Counted from the first letter of the stretch, positions 47,090 to 57,161 are shown. The stretch is DNA of 64,000 bases from Ottowia thiooxydans DSM 14619 (GCF_000422885.1 NZ_AUGX01000013.1:124001-188000); one strand, 5' to 3'. Made by a program: numbers and translations. Notes: a model not told the origin generated them from the sequence alone.

Positions 47090-47896
47090 TCAGGTCAGGC
47101 GCAGTGCGTTCGGCCCGCCGCGAAGGTAGGCCAGGATGCTGAAGGCCGTGCTGCTGGAAGTCTTGGGGTTGGAAGCCGATGGGCGTGCTTCCGTCTCGAA
47201 CTCGAAGCGACCCAGGGCGCTGGTCCCATCCAAGCGATGGCGATTGACCGTGGCATGCGGGTCCGCGATAAGTCGAACCGAGGTGTTCTCCATTCCTACC
47301 CCCGCCAAGGCCACGGTAGCGGCCACATTGGCGTTCTTGGGGTAGGCCAGGGCCACTTCGCGGGCGCTGCCTTCAAAGATGACGGTGGGTGCCGTCAGAG
47401 AACCGAGATCGAACTGTTCAGCGGCAGGCGTTCCTTCCCACGCCGTGGCCGGCTTGATGCCCGTGTAGCAAAGTGACTGCAAGCCGGCGGCTTTGGCACT
47501 CGTGATGGCATCGATGGCGGCCACTGCGCCATTGAACACAAGAAGGTGCTTGCCGCTTTCCAAGGCGGCGGCCCGGAGTTGTTCCAACAGCGTTTCATCG
47601 GCCAACGCGCCTGATGAGATCAAACCGAAATCTCGCCCACTAGACAGTACTTGGTGCCCATACATGGAGACGGCTGAGTGCCCGGCGGTCTCGATCACAA
47701 GCCCAACGTTCTCCGGCAGGCAAGCCAGGTTGTCGATGACCTGCACCATAGGTGGGACCATGTTCCTGTACTGCTCCACCTTGCCAGGCCGGACGACAAC
47801 ATGAATGTCTGGCCCTGCGTTGCCTGCAGCCTTCGTGAGCTCTTGCACGACGGTCTGGGCGGTGCCGCCATATCCAATGAGGGCGATCGATTGCAT
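47090..47896 (-). CDS. L-aspartate dehydrogenase-like protein
   Basis: NAD(P)-dependent amino-acid dehydrogenase of the NadX/DUF108 family. An N-terminal Rossmann start (IALIGYGGTAQTV), the SSGALAD segment, YPKNANVAATVALAG and the catalytic His in DPHATVNRH are all present. Two adjacent ATG codons lie at 47899 and 47896; AGGA is better spaced for the second (268 residues). No nadA or nadC is near, so a catabolic role with the amidase and ABC genes is more likely than NAD synthesis. It converges on purC. Confidence 0.85.
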   Translation of the reverse strand: MQSIALIGYGGTAQTVVQELTKAAGNAGPDIHVVVRPGKVEQYRNMVPPMVQVIDNLACLPENVGLVIETAGHSAVSMYGHQVLSSGRDFGLISSGALADETLLEQLRAAALESGKHLLVFNGAVAAIDAITSAKAAGLQSLCYTGIKPATAWEGTPAAEQFDLGSLTAPTVIFEGSAREVALAYPKNANVAATVALAGVGMENTSVRLIADPHATVNRHRLDGTSALGRFEFETEARPSASNPKTSSSTAFSILAYLRGGPNALRLT

Positions 47897-47977
47897 CATG
47901 ATCCTAAAAACGATAGTTGAGCGGGAGCCCAGGAGTGTGGGCAGCCAGCGCTCGTTTTGCCGTCCACACCTCTGGAG

Positions 47978-48796
47978 TCACGAGACTTCCGAACTGAGTT
48001 GTCCGGCATAAAGGGTGGCCAGGCGGCTGGCGGCCGTCTTCAGTGCCTGGGTCATGGCGGCCTTGTCGCTGTGTTTCATGCGGTCCGTGGGCCCCACCAG
48101 AGAGACTGAAAGGATCACGCCCACCTGGGCCAGGGGAACCGGGGCAGCCACCGCGATGAGTCCGCGGTCAATTTCCTCCATGCACCACGCGATGCCGGTG
48201 CGTCGAACCTTCTCCAGCTCGGCTCGCAGCGCATCCAATGAAGTCAGCGTTCTAGGCGTCAGCGCGGGGAGCGGTTCCGTGCAGATCTGCCGAACCAATT
48301 CGTCGGGCTGAAAGGCGAGGATGGCCTTGGCCGATGCCGCAGCATGCGGAGGCATGAGATGCCCTGGGTTGACGTAGCCATACCAATCTCTTGGCGGCGT
48401 CATCATCATGATGCTCTCGATCTTCGTGCCGCGCAGCATACTGAGGAAAGCGGTTTCATGGAACTGCTCGGCCAGCTCACGCAAGATGCCTTGGGAGAGG
48501 GTGGCCAGGCGATTGGGAGATGCAGCAGCTCCCAGCAAGCGCCCAATGCGCGGCCCCAACCAATAGATGCGCCGTGCCGAAGAGCCCTCATCGCCTTCGC
48601 TGGGCGGGGGATCGGTTTCCAGGCACCCAGCGTGAAGCAGGCCGCTCAGCAAACGATGCAGCGTGGCTTTCGGAAGCCCCAGGGTCTCCCGCATCTTGCT
48701 GAACACCAGCCCCTCGGGATGTTGGCTGAGTAATTCCAGGATCAACAGTTGTCTCTCCAGGACAGCTGGCGATTTGGGGTCAGTCGATGTTTCCAT
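47978..48796 (-). CDS. IclR-family transcriptional regulator
   Basis: A 272-residue regulator. The N-terminal winged helix is at about 15-75 (LLILELLSQHPEGLVFSKMR, GLPKATLHRLLSGLL), and the C-terminal effector domain has GHLMPPHAAASAKAILAF and GIAWCMEEIDRGLIAVAAPV, the family signature. The start at 48796 gives a normal N-terminus; the longer frame to 48940 runs through the promoter region. It is divergent from the hydrolase-amidase-ABC operon and upstream of the aspartate-dehydrogenase-like gene, so it probably controls both. Confidence 0.93.
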   Translation of the reverse strand: METSTDPKSPAVLERQLLILELLSQHPEGLVFSKMRETLGLPKATLHRLLSGLLHAGCLETDPPPSEGDEGSSARRIYWLGPRIGRLLGAAASPNRLATLSQGILRELAEQFHETAFLSMLRGTKIESIMMMTPPRDWYGYVNPGHLMPPHAAASAKAILAFQPDELVRQICTEPLPALTPRTLTSLDALRAELEKVRRTGIAWCMEEIDRGLIAVAAPVPLAQVGVILSVSLVGPTDRMKHSDKAAMTQALKTAASRLATLYAGQLSSEVS

Positions 48797-48878
48797 GGTT
48801 GATTGAAGCACAAGGCCTGGGCTGTCTTGCAAGGACACCTGCAAGTTTTTCTTGACGGCCTTGTGACAAGAAAACATA

Positions 48879-48916
48879 ATAGTTCCGAATATCGATAGTA
48901 TAGTTCCGAAATTCGA
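48879..48916. promoter_or_regulatory. Tandem 17-bp repeat, probable IclR operator
   Basis: ATAGTTCCGAATATCGA at 48879-48895 and ATAGTTCCGAAATTCGA at 48900-48916 differ at two positions and are spaced by 21 bp, two helical turns, so two dimers could bind the same face. The pair lies between the divergent IclR gene and the hydrolase gene, the expected operator site. Binding by this IclR protein is inferred. Confidence 0.55.
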
Positions 48917-48948
48917 GACTATAAGTAAAACAGGCGGCACGGAAAGCG

Positions 48949-49902
48949 ATGAGCAACAGTACAGCGGTAACTTGGGACCGAGCAGGGCATCTGGTTCGAG
49001 TCATCTCCCCTGCCGGGGTGGAGATGAGCGGCTTTCATACGCCTGGCGGAAGCGACGCGCCCGTGCTGCTTTGCCTGCATGGCTTGAGCGGTCACCTGGA
49101 CACCAGCTTTGTCTTCGAGTTCTTCAAAACCCGTTCTCCTTTGAGCGCATTTCATGTGCTCTCCATCGCCTCCAGCGGGCAGGGCAACATTTCCATGGCA
49201 CGCCAAGGCCAGTTGCTTGAATACCGATTGGGTGGGTCGGCCTATGAACGCTTCGAGGAAAGCGTGGGAGACCTGGCGGCCTGGGTCGACTACGCCGCAC
49301 AGTGCACCTCAGGGCCCATCATTCTTTTGGGCCACTCCCTCGGCGCCTCGAAGGTGACCCACTACCTGGCTCAGCGCAGGGATGCGCGTGTGAAAGGCCT
49401 TGTGCTGGCCTCCGCGCCGGATCTGAAGGGAGCATTTATAGCTTTGCATGGCCTGCAGCGGTTCGAGGAGTTCATGGCCGAAGCACGCAGCAAGGTCGCA
49501 CAAGACCAGGGCCGCAGCCTAATGGGTGAAGACTGCGTCATTGGCTTGCTGCGCCAACGGGTGTCAGCGCAGACGCTGCTGGATCGCTTTGAGGACACCA
49601 GCACAGCGGACACGTTCGATTTCTTCGGCCGGGAATCCACCAAAGCCTTTCTTGCGCTGGAGCAAGTCACCGTGCCCATTCTGGCGGTGTACGGGCAGCA
49701 CGGAGAAATCGTTGGCGAAAGCGGCACGGCATCGGCGTTGGCACTGTTGAAAAAGCGCGCCGTGCGTGCCCCCTCCTTCGATAGTCTCATCTTGGCAGGC
49801 AACCATTGGTATATGGGCGCTGAAGCGGCGTTCGCGAATGCGTTGGCTAGTTGGGCTACCGCACATTGCGTGGACGCTGCGTCCGCGGAGGTCCGCGCAT
49901 GA
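48949..49902 (+). CDS. Alpha/beta-hydrolase
   Basis: A 317-residue serine hydrolase. The oxyanion part is LCLHGLSGH, the nucleophile Ser130 sits in LGHSLGAS, an acid is expected near VYGQHGEIVGE, and the catalytic His is in LAGNHWYMG near residue 292. No signal peptide, so cytoplasmic. First gene of a seven-gene plus-strand operon with an amidase and an ABC importer; the stop overlaps the amidase start (ATGA). It probably cleaves an ester or lactone related to the imported compound. Confidence 0.88.
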   Translation: MSNSTAVTWDRAGHLVRVISPAGVEMSGFHTPGGSDAPVLLCLHGLSGHLDTSFVFEFFKTRSPLSAFHVLSIASSGQGNISMARQGQLLEYRLGGSAYERFEESVGDLAAWVDYAAQCTSGPIILLGHSLGASKVTHYLAQRRDARVKGLVLASAPDLKGAFIALHGLQRFEEFMAEARSKVAQDQGRSLMGEDCVIGLLRQRVSAQTLLDRFEDTSTADTFDFFGRESTKAFLALEQVTVPILAVYGQHGEIVGESGTASALALLKKRAVRAPSFDSLILAGNHWYMGAEAAFANALASWATAHCVDAASAEVRA

Positions 49903-51251
49903 CCATCACCACCATCGCGGGAGTTTCCAGCGCGTATCTCTCCCGAAGGACGGATCCGATCGAGGTGCTGGAAGCCTGCATTCATCGCATCCAGGAGGAG
50001 AGCGCAGGTGCTGTCGGTGTGATTGCATCGCTCACCTTCGAGCGAGCACGTGAATCAGCGCGTGCAAGTGCGCAGCGCTGGCGCAAGGGGCAGCCGCTGA
50101 GCGCAATGGATGGCATCCCAATGGTTTGGAAAGACGTGTTTGACATGTCAGGCCAGGTCACTAAATGTGGTTCTGCCGTCAGGAAGAACGCGAGCACAAG
50201 CACCGAGGATGCTGCGTTGGTGCGCCAACTGGAGGCCAGCGGTGTGCTCAGCGTGGCCAAGACAGGGCTTAGCGAATTCGCTTACTCTGGCTTGGGCATC
50301 AATCCATTCGCCGGAACGCCAGTCAATCCCTGGGATCCGAAAACGCCACGTATCGTCGGAGGGTCCTCCTCGGGCAGTGCTGCCGCAGTGATCCGTGGCT
50401 GGGTTCCGTGCGCAATGGGGTCGGACACTTCCGGCTCTCTCAGGGTCCCGGCAGCGTTCACAGGTCTCGTGGGGTTCAAGCCCAGCCACGCTAGATATGC
50501 GACGGGCGGCATGTTTCCTCTAGCCCCGTCGCTAGATACAGCCGGTCCGCTGGTGCGCGATGTCCGTGACGCCAGCTTGCTGGATGCCGTGCTGACAGGC
50601 GCGTCCGCACCAACCATTGAGCTAAGCGACTGGACCTTCGTCGTTCCCAAAGGGCGCGCATTGGCAGTCAACACGCAAGAAGTACAAACCGTCTTTGAAG
50701 GCGTGTTGGAGCTCCTGTGCAGGCAAGGTGTGAAGGTCGTAGAACGTGTCTTTGATGTGTTCGAGAAAACGCGAGATCTATTCGATCAGCATGGCACGCT
50801 TGTCGCCGTTGAAGCCACACAGGTGCATCGCGAACTACTGCAAAGCGAAGCTCTCAATTTGGTCGACCCACGGGTAGCTGCACGGATGAAACTGGGTGCA
50901 CAGTTGAGCGAGTCTGCATCGGCGCAGGTGAAAGGTCAGCGGGTGTCTCTGCTCGCGCGGTCGCAAGCAGATTTGCCGGCAGGCGAAGTGCTGCTATACC
51001 CCACGGTCTGCATGACGGCCCCTGAGATCGCTCCACTTGATGAAGATGCCGCCTGGTTCGCCGCCTGCAACGCGCGTGTACTGCAGAACACCATGCTGGG
51101 CAGCTACCTCAATATGCCCACGCTCAGCCTGCCAGCAGGCCAAGCGACCAACGGATTGCCTGTGGGTATTTCACTCAGCATGAACGCCGGGAGCGACTCT
51201 CTTTTGCTTGGATTGGCACAGCAATTGCAAGACAAGCTGCGCTCCGGTTGA
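49899..51251 (+). CDS. Amidase (amidase signature family)
   Basis: Hydrolyses an amide bond by a Ser-cisSer-Lys triad. Lys78 in PMVWKDVF, the Ser-rich loop GGSSSGSAAAV (154-164) and Ser180 in GSDTSGSLRVPAA are in place. The ATG at 49899 overlaps the upstream stop and gives the normal start (450 residues). It is part of the hydrolase-amidase-ABC operon; substrate unknown. Confidence 0.92.
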   Translation: MTITTIAGVSSAYLSRRTDPIEVLEACIHRIQEESAGAVGVIASLTFERARESARASAQRWRKGQPLSAMDGIPMVWKDVFDMSGQVTKCGSAVRKNASTSTEDAALVRQLEASGVLSVAKTGLSEFAYSGLGINPFAGTPVNPWDPKTPRIVGGSSSGSAAAVIRGWVPCAMGSDTSGSLRVPAAFTGLVGFKPSHARYATGGMFPLAPSLDTAGPLVRDVRDASLLDAVLTGASAPTIELSDWTFVVPKGRALAVNTQEVQTVFEGVLELLCRQGVKVVERVFDVFEKTRDLFDQHGTLVAVEATQVHRELLQSEALNLVDPRVAARMKLGAQLSESASAQVKGQRVSLLARSQADLPAGEVLLYPTVCMTAPEIAPLDEDAAWFAACNARVLQNTMLGSYLNMPTLSLPAGQATNGLPVGISLSMNAGSDSLLLGLAQQLQDKLRSG

Positions 51252-51319
51252 GTCGGTTTTTTCTCCTTCCATACGTCAGAGCCCCATCCATTTCTTCCAT
51301 GTCCTCCAGGAGCATTCCC

Positions 51320-52984
51320 ATGAACTGTATTCCTCGCCATCTAGCCCTGAAATCTGTCGCCGCCGGCGCCGCGATCAGCTTGCTGTCGCTATTGAACACA
51401 GCGCACGCGCAGGAGAAGACGTTGCGCATTGCCATGACCGTTGGCGACATTCCGCGCACCCATGGTCAACCAGATCAGGGGCTGGAAGGAACGCGTTTCA
51501 CCGGCATTCCTATGTACGACGCTCTCACGCAGTGGGACCTGTCCAAAGCCGACGGCCCCAGCTTGTTGATCCCCGCTCTGTCCACGAATTGGCAGGTTGA
51601 TGCGAAAGACAAGACCAAGTGGGTGTTCAAGCTTCGCCCCGGGGTTAAGTTTCATGACGGCGCTGCCTTCAACGCCGACGCAGTGGTCTGGAACGTTCAG
51701 AAAGTCCTGGACAAATCCGCACCTCATTTTGATGCCAGCCAAGTCGGGGTGACGACGTCACGCATACCCACTCTGGTGTCGGCCCGCAAGATCGACGACC
51801 TCACGGTGGAGTTGACCACCACCGAGCCTGATTCCTTCTTGCCGATGAACCTGATCAACCTGTTCATGGCATCACCTTCGCACTGGGAGGCCAAGCTGAA
51901 AGCTGTGCCGGCCAGCGTGAAAGATCCGGCTGAGCGCGCCAAGCAAGCTTGGAGCGCCTTCGCGGCAGACGCGTCGGGCACCGGACCATTCAAGATGACA
52001 CGCCTGGTTCCGCGCGAACGGCTGGAACTGGTCGCCAACAAGGCTTACTGGGATCCGAAGCGTACGCCCAAGCTCGACAAGGTGGTGCTGTTGCCCATGC
52101 CTGAGGCCAATGCGCGCACCGCAGCACTCCTGGGAAATCAGGTTGATTGGATTGAGGCCCCAGCGCCGGATTCCATGCCGGTCATCAAGCAACGTGGTTT
52201 CGTCATTCACTCGAACGCGCAGCCGCACGTGTGGCCTTGGCAGCTATCCATGCTCCCGGGATCTCCTTGGGCGGACAAGCGGGTACGGCATGCGGCCAAC
52301 CTGTGCGTGGATCGCGCAGGTATGAAATCCATGTTGGGCGGCATGATGGCAGAACCAAAAGGTGTGGTTCCACCTGGCCACCCATGGTGGGGTAATCCGA
52401 AGTTTGATATCAAGTACGACATCAAGGCCGCGCAAGCCTTGATGCAGCAGGCAGGCCATTCCGCCGCCAAGCCGCTGAAGGTCAAGGTGCAGATCTCGGC
52501 TTCCGGGTCTGGCCAGATGCAACCGCTGCCGATGAACGAAGCCGTTCAACAATCGCTCAAGCAGTGCTACTTTGATGTCGAGTTCGACGTGGTCGAGTGG
52601 AACACTTTGTCCACCAACTGGCGCCTCGGTCCTAAGGATACATCGGCCCACGGCGCGAACGCTACCAACGTCAGCTTCTCGGCTATGGATCCGTTCTTTG
52701 GCTTGGTGCGTTTCTCGTCTACCAAGACTTTCCCACCACTTTCGAACAACTGGGGTTACTACGGTAACGCGGAGGTCGACAAGCTGGTGGCTGATGCGCG
52801 AACCTCGTTCGACGACAAATCCCGTGATGCCGCGCTGGGCAAGCTCCATGCGCGCATGGTGGAAGACGCACCGTTCATCTTCGTCGCCCACGACGTAGGT
52901 CCGCGCGCGATGTCCTCCAAGGTCAAGAACGTCGTGCAGCCGCGCAGCTGGTATATCGACATCGCCACAATGACAAAAGACTAA
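51320..52984 (+). CDS. ABC transporter periplasmic binding protein, family 5 (peptide/opine type)
   Basis: A 554-residue extracytoplasmic binding protein (SBP_bac_5). The ATG at 51320 follows CCAGGAG and opens a signal peptide (SVAAGAAISLLSLLNTAHA|QE). Family motifs: the YDALTQWD segment, WVFKLRPGVKFHDGAAFNADAV near 110 and VRHAANLCVDRAGM near 335. Ligands of this family are oligopeptides, nickel, opines or glutathione; here the amidase next to it suggests an amide-bearing ligand. Confidence 0.92.
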   Translation: MNCIPRHLALKSVAAGAAISLLSLLNTAHAQEKTLRIAMTVGDIPRTHGQPDQGLEGTRFTGIPMYDALTQWDLSKADGPSLLIPALSTNWQVDAKDKTKWVFKLRPGVKFHDGAAFNADAVVWNVQKVLDKSAPHFDASQVGVTTSRIPTLVSARKIDDLTVELTTTEPDSFLPMNLINLFMASPSHWEAKLKAVPASVKDPAERAKQAWSAFAADASGTGPFKMTRLVPRERLELVANKAYWDPKRTPKLDKVVLLPMPEANARTAALLGNQVDWIEAPAPDSMPVIKQRGFVIHSNAQPHVWPWQLSMLPGSPWADKRVRHAANLCVDRAGMKSMLGGMMAEPKGVVPPGHPWWGNPKFDIKYDIKAAQALMQQAGHSAAKPLKVKVQISASGSGQMQPLPMNEAVQQSLKQCYFDVEFDVVEWNTLSTNWRLGPKDTSAHGANATNVSFSAMDPFFGLVRFSSTKTFPPLSNNWGYYGNAEVDKLVADARTSFDDKSRDAALGKLHARMVEDAPFIFVAHDVGPRAMSSKVKNVVQPRSWYIDIATMTKD

Positions 52985-53068
52985 AGCCCAAAGCAGAAGG
53001 CGGCGCTGCGGCGATCTCCTCCAAGGTATCTCCGCTCCCGCCCTTCCTCTGGTCCATCATCTCAGCCC

Positions 53069-54022
53069 ATGCTCGCCTATATCCTGCGCCGTCTCCTTCA
53101 TGCCATGCCCACCATTCTGGGCGTCGCGCTGGTCTGCTTCGCGCTGGTGCACCTGGCACCGGGCGATCCATTGGTAGCGGTTCTCCCGCCGGACGCTACG
53201 GCTGAACTGCAAGCACAACTGCGCGAGCTCTACGGCTTCAACCGCAGCCTGCCCGAGCAGTTCTTCAGCTGGATCTGGCGCGCGTTGCAAGGCGATCTCG
53301 GGACTTCCATCGCCACCAGCCGGCCAGTGGTGGATGAAGTCATGACGGCTGTTGGTCATACACTGCGCCTGGCTGTGGTCGCGATGGCCATTGGCTTCAT
53401 CCTGGGTTGCCTGTTCGGCTTCGTAGCGGGCTACTTCCGCAATTCTTGGGTCGATCGGGCGGCGTCTGTGGTGTCGGTGCTGGGCGTGTCAGTGCCGCAC
53501 TACTGGTTAGGCATGGTGATGGTGATTGTGTTCTCCTCGCTATTGGGCTGGTTACCGGCTTCGGGCGCGGGCTCCAGCGAAGCCGGCGAATCGCGTTGGA
53601 GCTTTGAACAGATGAAGTTCATGATCCTGCCGGCGGTGACCATGGCCGTGATCCCCATGGGCATTGTGGCGCGCACCGTGCGTGCCTTGGTCGCTGACAT
53701 TCTTGAGCAGGAGTTTGTATTGGGCTTGCGAGCCAAAGGGCTCACGCACTTTGGCGTCTTCCGCCACATCGTCAAGAACGCCGCACCCACCGCGCTGGCT
53801 GTCATGGGCCTGCAACTAGGTTACCTGCTGGGCGGTTCCATCCTGATCGAGACCGTCTTCAACTGGCCTGGAACCGGCTTCCTCCTCAATTCAGCCATCT
53901 TCCAGCGCGATCTGCCGCTGCTGCAAGGCACCATCCTGGTACTGGCCATGTTTTTCGTGGTGCTCAACCTGCTGGTGGACATCCTGCAAACCCTGCTCGA
54001 TCCTCGGATCGAGCGGGCCTAG
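53069..54022 (+). CDS. ABC transporter permease, DppB/OppB type
   Basis: First permease subunit of the importer, 317 residues with about six membrane helices. Typical N-terminus MLAYILRRLLHAMPTILGVA, VHLAPGDPLVA, the GDLGTSIATSRPV segment, and the EAA-like loop EFVLGLRAKGLTHFGVFRHI. The ending LLVDILQTLLDPRIE is typical of DppB. Confidence 0.95.
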   Translation: MLAYILRRLLHAMPTILGVALVCFALVHLAPGDPLVAVLPPDATAELQAQLRELYGFNRSLPEQFFSWIWRALQGDLGTSIATSRPVVDEVMTAVGHTLRLAVVAMAIGFILGCLFGFVAGYFRNSWVDRAASVVSVLGVSVPHYWLGMVMVIVFSSLLGWLPASGAGSSEAGESRWSFEQMKFMILPAVTMAVIPMGIVARTVRALVADILEQEFVLGLRAKGLTHFGVFRHIVKNAAPTALAVMGLQLGYLLGGSILIETVFNWPGTGFLLNSAIFQRDLPLLQGTILVLAMFFVVLNLLVDILQTLLDPRIERA

Positions 54023-54048
54023 TCACTACATTGAAGGAGCACATGGAC

Positions 54049-54942
54049 ATGGACACCATGCTCTCGTCTCCCGCTACCGTGCAAGCGCCGCCGGTTCAGC
54101 GCTCACGCGGCTATTGGGCATCGGTCTGGCTTCGGCTGCGGCGCGACCCGGTGGCCATAGGCGCTGCCATCGCAGTGCTGCTGCTGATTGCCTTGGCTGT
54201 GTTCGGGCCTTGGCTCGCGCCAGCCGATCCTTATCAAGCCTCCATGCTCAAACGGCTCAAACCGATTGGCACGGAAGGGCACCTTCTGGGCACCGATGAA
54301 CTGGGTCGAGACATGCTGTCACGCTTGATCGTGGGTGCGCGGCTGTCGCTATTCATTGGCATCACACCGGTGCTGTGCGCATTCGTGATCGGCTCGGCTA
54401 TTGGTATAGCTGCCGGTTATGCGGGCGGCGCGGTCAATAGCGTGATCATGCGCACGGTCGACGTGTTCTACGCTTTTCCTTCCGTGCTGCTGGCCATTGC
54501 GCTGTCTGGCGCGCTGGGTGCCGGGGTTCTGAACTCACTGATTTCGCTGACCATCGTCTTCATTCCGCAAATCGCACGCATTGCCGAGACCGTCACCACC
54601 CAGGTGCGCGGACGAGACTATGTGGAGGCCGCGCGCGCCACGGGTGCAGGGCCTTTTCTGATCGTGCGCGAGCATGTGCTGGGCAACGTGCTGGGGCCGA
54701 TCTTCGTTTACTCCACCAGCCTTATCGCTGTGTCGATGATTCTGGCCTCTGGCTTGTCCTTTCTTGGCATGGGCGTCAAGCCGCCCGAACCCGAGTGGGG
54801 CCTGATGCTCAATACTTTGCGCACGGCGATCTATGTGCAACCCTGGATCGCTGCACTGCCGGGCCTGATGATCTTCATCACGTCGATCTCGTTCAATCTT
54901 CTGTCCGACGGCCTGCGAGCGGCCATGGACAACAAGGGCTAG
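54049..54942 (+). CDS. ABC transporter permease, DppC/OppC type
   Basis: Second permease, 297 residues from the ATG at 54049, which is 9 bases from AAGGAG; ATG codons at 54043 and 54058 are alternatives. An N-terminal helix after a Pro-rich start, the GTDELGRDMLSRLIVGARLS segment and the EAA loop DYVEAARATGAGPFLIVREH are family signatures. Pairs with the DppB-type subunit to form the channel. Confidence 0.94.
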   Translation: MDTMLSSPATVQAPPVQRSRGYWASVWLRLRRDPVAIGAAIAVLLLIALAVFGPWLAPADPYQASMLKRLKPIGTEGHLLGTDELGRDMLSRLIVGARLSLFIGITPVLCAFVIGSAIGIAAGYAGGAVNSVIMRTVDVFYAFPSVLLAIALSGALGAGVLNSLISLTIVFIPQIARIAETVTTQVRGRDYVEAARATGAGPFLIVREHVLGNVLGPIFVYSTSLIAVSMILASGLSFLGMGVKPPEPEWGLMLNTLRTAIYVQPWIAALPGLMIFITSISFNLLSDGLRAAMDNKG

Positions 54943-54947
54943 TCCGT

Positions 54948-56009
54948 ATGTCGATGGAATCAATGCCCAACATGGCTCAGAATCCCCGCGGTGACAACTC
55001 AGGTCCTCAAGCGGAACCACTGCTGAAGGTCGGTGGACTGAAGAAACACTTTGCGCTGACCAAGGGGACTTCCTTGTTTGGCGGGCAGCGCAAGGTGGTG
55101 CGCGCTGTCGACGGCGTGGACTTCGAAGTCATGAAAGGCGAGACGCTGGGTGTGGTTGGCGAATCCGGTTGCGGCAAATCGACCACGGCCCGTTTGCTGA
55201 TGCAATTGATTGAGCCAAGTGCCGGAGAAGTGGTGTTCGACGGCCGCGTAGTGGGCAGCCGCGAATTGCCGCTAAAGGAATTCAGGCGCCAGGTGCAGAT
55301 GGTGTTCCAGGACAGTTACGCTTCTTTGAACCCCCGGCTGACGATAGAGGATTCGATTGCCTTCGGCCCGCGTGTACATGGTGTGTCGGCGCGCGAGGCC
55401 ACGGCGCGAGCGCGTGACCTGCTGGCGCGAGTGGGCTTGCAACCGGATCGCTTCGCCGAACGCTACCCTCACGAGCTCTCAGGCGGCCAACGTCAACGCG
55501 TAAACATCGCCCGCGCACTCGCGCTGCAGCCACGCATGGTGATCCTGGACGAGGCTGTGTCCGCGCTCGACAAGTCGGTCGAAGCACAGGTGCTCAACCT
55601 GTTGCTGGATCTCAAGTCCGACTTCGGGCTGACCTATGTGTTCATCAGCCATGATCTCAATGTGGTGCGTTTCATCAGTGACCGTGTGATGGTCATGTAC
55701 CTGGGCAAGGTTGCAGAGGTCGGCCCGTCAGAAGCTCTGTTCGATCAACCCGCACATCCCTACACGAGTGCATTGCTGTCCTCCATGCCGTCCATGGATC
55801 CTGACCACCGCACCGAAGAAGTGCCGTTGTCTGGCGATCCACCCAACCCCATCGATCCCCCTAGCGGTTGTCGATTTCACCCACGTTGCTCGCATGCGGC
55901 GGCGGTCTGCTCCACGATCGAGCCCCCACGTGTGCTGCGCGCACAGCAGTCGGTTGCCTGCTTGATCCACCAACGGGGTAGCGGCCACCCACAAGCGCTA
56001 CCGGCATGA
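54948..56009 (+). CDS. ABC transporter ATP-binding protein, DppF/OppF type
   Basis: ATPase subunit, 353 residues. Walker [12 protein letters not shown]-loop [12 protein letters not shown], signature LSGGQRQRV, Walker [13 protein letters not shown] and H-loop FISHDL are complete. The C-terminal oligopeptide-type extension has [14 protein letters not shown]. The Cys in Walker A and the short start are of the DppF/OppF type. The ATG at 54948 lies 5 bp after the preceding stop. Confidence 0.95.
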   Translation: MSMESMPNMAQNPRGDNSGPQAEPLLKVGGLKKHFALTKGTSLFGGQRKVVRAVDGVDFEVMKGETLGVVGESGCGKSTTARLLMQLIEPSAGEVVFDGRVVGSRELPLKEFRRQVQMVFQDSYASLNPRLTIEDSIAFGPRVHGVSAREATARARDLLARVGLQPDRFAERYPHELSGGQRQRVNIARALALQPRMVILDEAVSALDKSVEAQVLNLLLDLKSDFGLTYVFISHDLNVVRFISDRVMVMYLGKVAEVGPSEALFDQPAHPYTSALLSSMPSMDPDHRTEEVPLSGDPPNPIDPPSGCRFHPRCSHAAAVCSTIEPPRVLRAQQSVACLIHQRGSGHPQALPA

Positions 56010-57037
56010 ATGCGGAAGGTGTGTCCTTGAATACCGAAACAGAACCTCTCATCCGCCTGAGTGATTTACACGTCACGTTCACGGGTGGGCGAAAACCCGT
56101 ACATGCCGTCAACGGCGTCAGCCTCAACGTCCGCCAGGGCGAAGTTGTCGCCCTGATAGGCGAGTCGGGCTCCGGCAAAAGCGTGACCATGCGCACCCTT
56201 TTGCGTCTGCATCCGCCCCGGCGTAGCCAGGTCACCGGTGAGGTGCGCGTGGCCGGCCGGGATGTACTGGCCATGTCGGGTCGTGAGCTGGCCGACTACC
56301 GGGGCAAATTCGTCTCCATGATTTTCCAGGAGCCGCTGTTGGCACTGGATCCGGTCTACACCGTTGGCGCGCAGATCACCGAAACCATCCGCCGGCACGA
56401 ACCCGTTTCCAAGGCTGAAGCGCAGCGGCGTGCGCTGGAACTGTTCGAGCGTGTGCGCATTCCCAGCCCTGAACGCAGGCTGCAAGCCTATCCGCACGAG
56501 ATGTCCGGCGGCATGCGCCAACGCGCCATGATTGCGCTTGCCCTGGCTTGCCGGCCGCAGGTGCTGCTGGCCGATGAACCCACTACTGCGCTTGACGCCA
56601 CGGTGCAAATTCAGATTCTGCTCCTGCTGCGTGAACTCCAAAGGGATCTTGGCCTGTCGGTCTTGTTTGTTACGCATGACATTGGAGCGGCGGTCGAAGT
56701 GGCTGATCGCATTGCCGTGATGTATGCCGGGCGCATTGTCGAAGAGGGCACCGCACGCGAGCTGATCCGAGCACCACGCCATCCATACACAGTGGCCTTG
56801 CTCAAGAGCCGCGCCCATGGTGCCTTGGCACCAGGCAGCCGGCTCGAAACCATTGGCGGAGCGCCACCTGATCTTGCGGCCTTGCCTGCGGGTTGTGCCT
56901 TTGCTGAGCGATGCAACTGGGCTGAGGAGCGCTGCCGTCGCGCTCAGCCTGCCCCAGTGCATATGTCTTCGCAGCACTGGGCACGTTGCTTGCGTACAGA
57001 CGCTGTGGCTGAGAGCGGCCCCGTTGCAGTGGGTTGA
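56006..57037 (+). CDS. ABC transporter ATP-binding protein, DppD/OppD type
   Basis: Second ATPase subunit, 343 residues, overlapping the first by ATGA. Walker [12 protein letters not shown]-loop [14 protein letters not shown], signature [13 protein letters not shown], Walker [17 protein letters not shown] and H-loop FVTHDIG are complete, with the usual [14 protein letters not shown] end. GSGKSVT marks the DppD/OppD type. In most loci DppD precedes DppF; here the order is reversed. Last gene of the operon. Confidence 0.95.
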   Translation: MNAEGVSLNTETEPLIRLSDLHVTFTGGRKPVHAVNGVSLNVRQGEVVALIGESGSGKSVTMRTLLRLHPPRRSQVTGEVRVAGRDVLAMSGRELADYRGKFVSMIFQEPLLALDPVYTVGAQITETIRRHEPVSKAEAQRRALELFERVRIPSPERRLQAYPHEMSGGMRQRAMIALALACRPQVLLADEPTTALDATVQIQILLLLRELQRDLGLSVLFVTHDIGAAVEVADRIAVMYAGRIVEEGTARELIRAPRHPYTVALLKSRAHGALAPGSRLETIGGAPPDLAALPAGCAFAERCNWAEERCRRAQPAPVHMSSQHWARCLRTDAVAESGPVAVG

Positions 57038-57161
57038 AGGTCTCGGAAGGCAGTCGAACGCCGTCTGCGAATGGGCCGGTATCGCTTTGTGCGCGTTCAC
57101 ACCTTCTGAGGGTGATCGTTTCCCAGTTCCGATCATCCCAGGGCAGCGCGAGGCGAATGAT

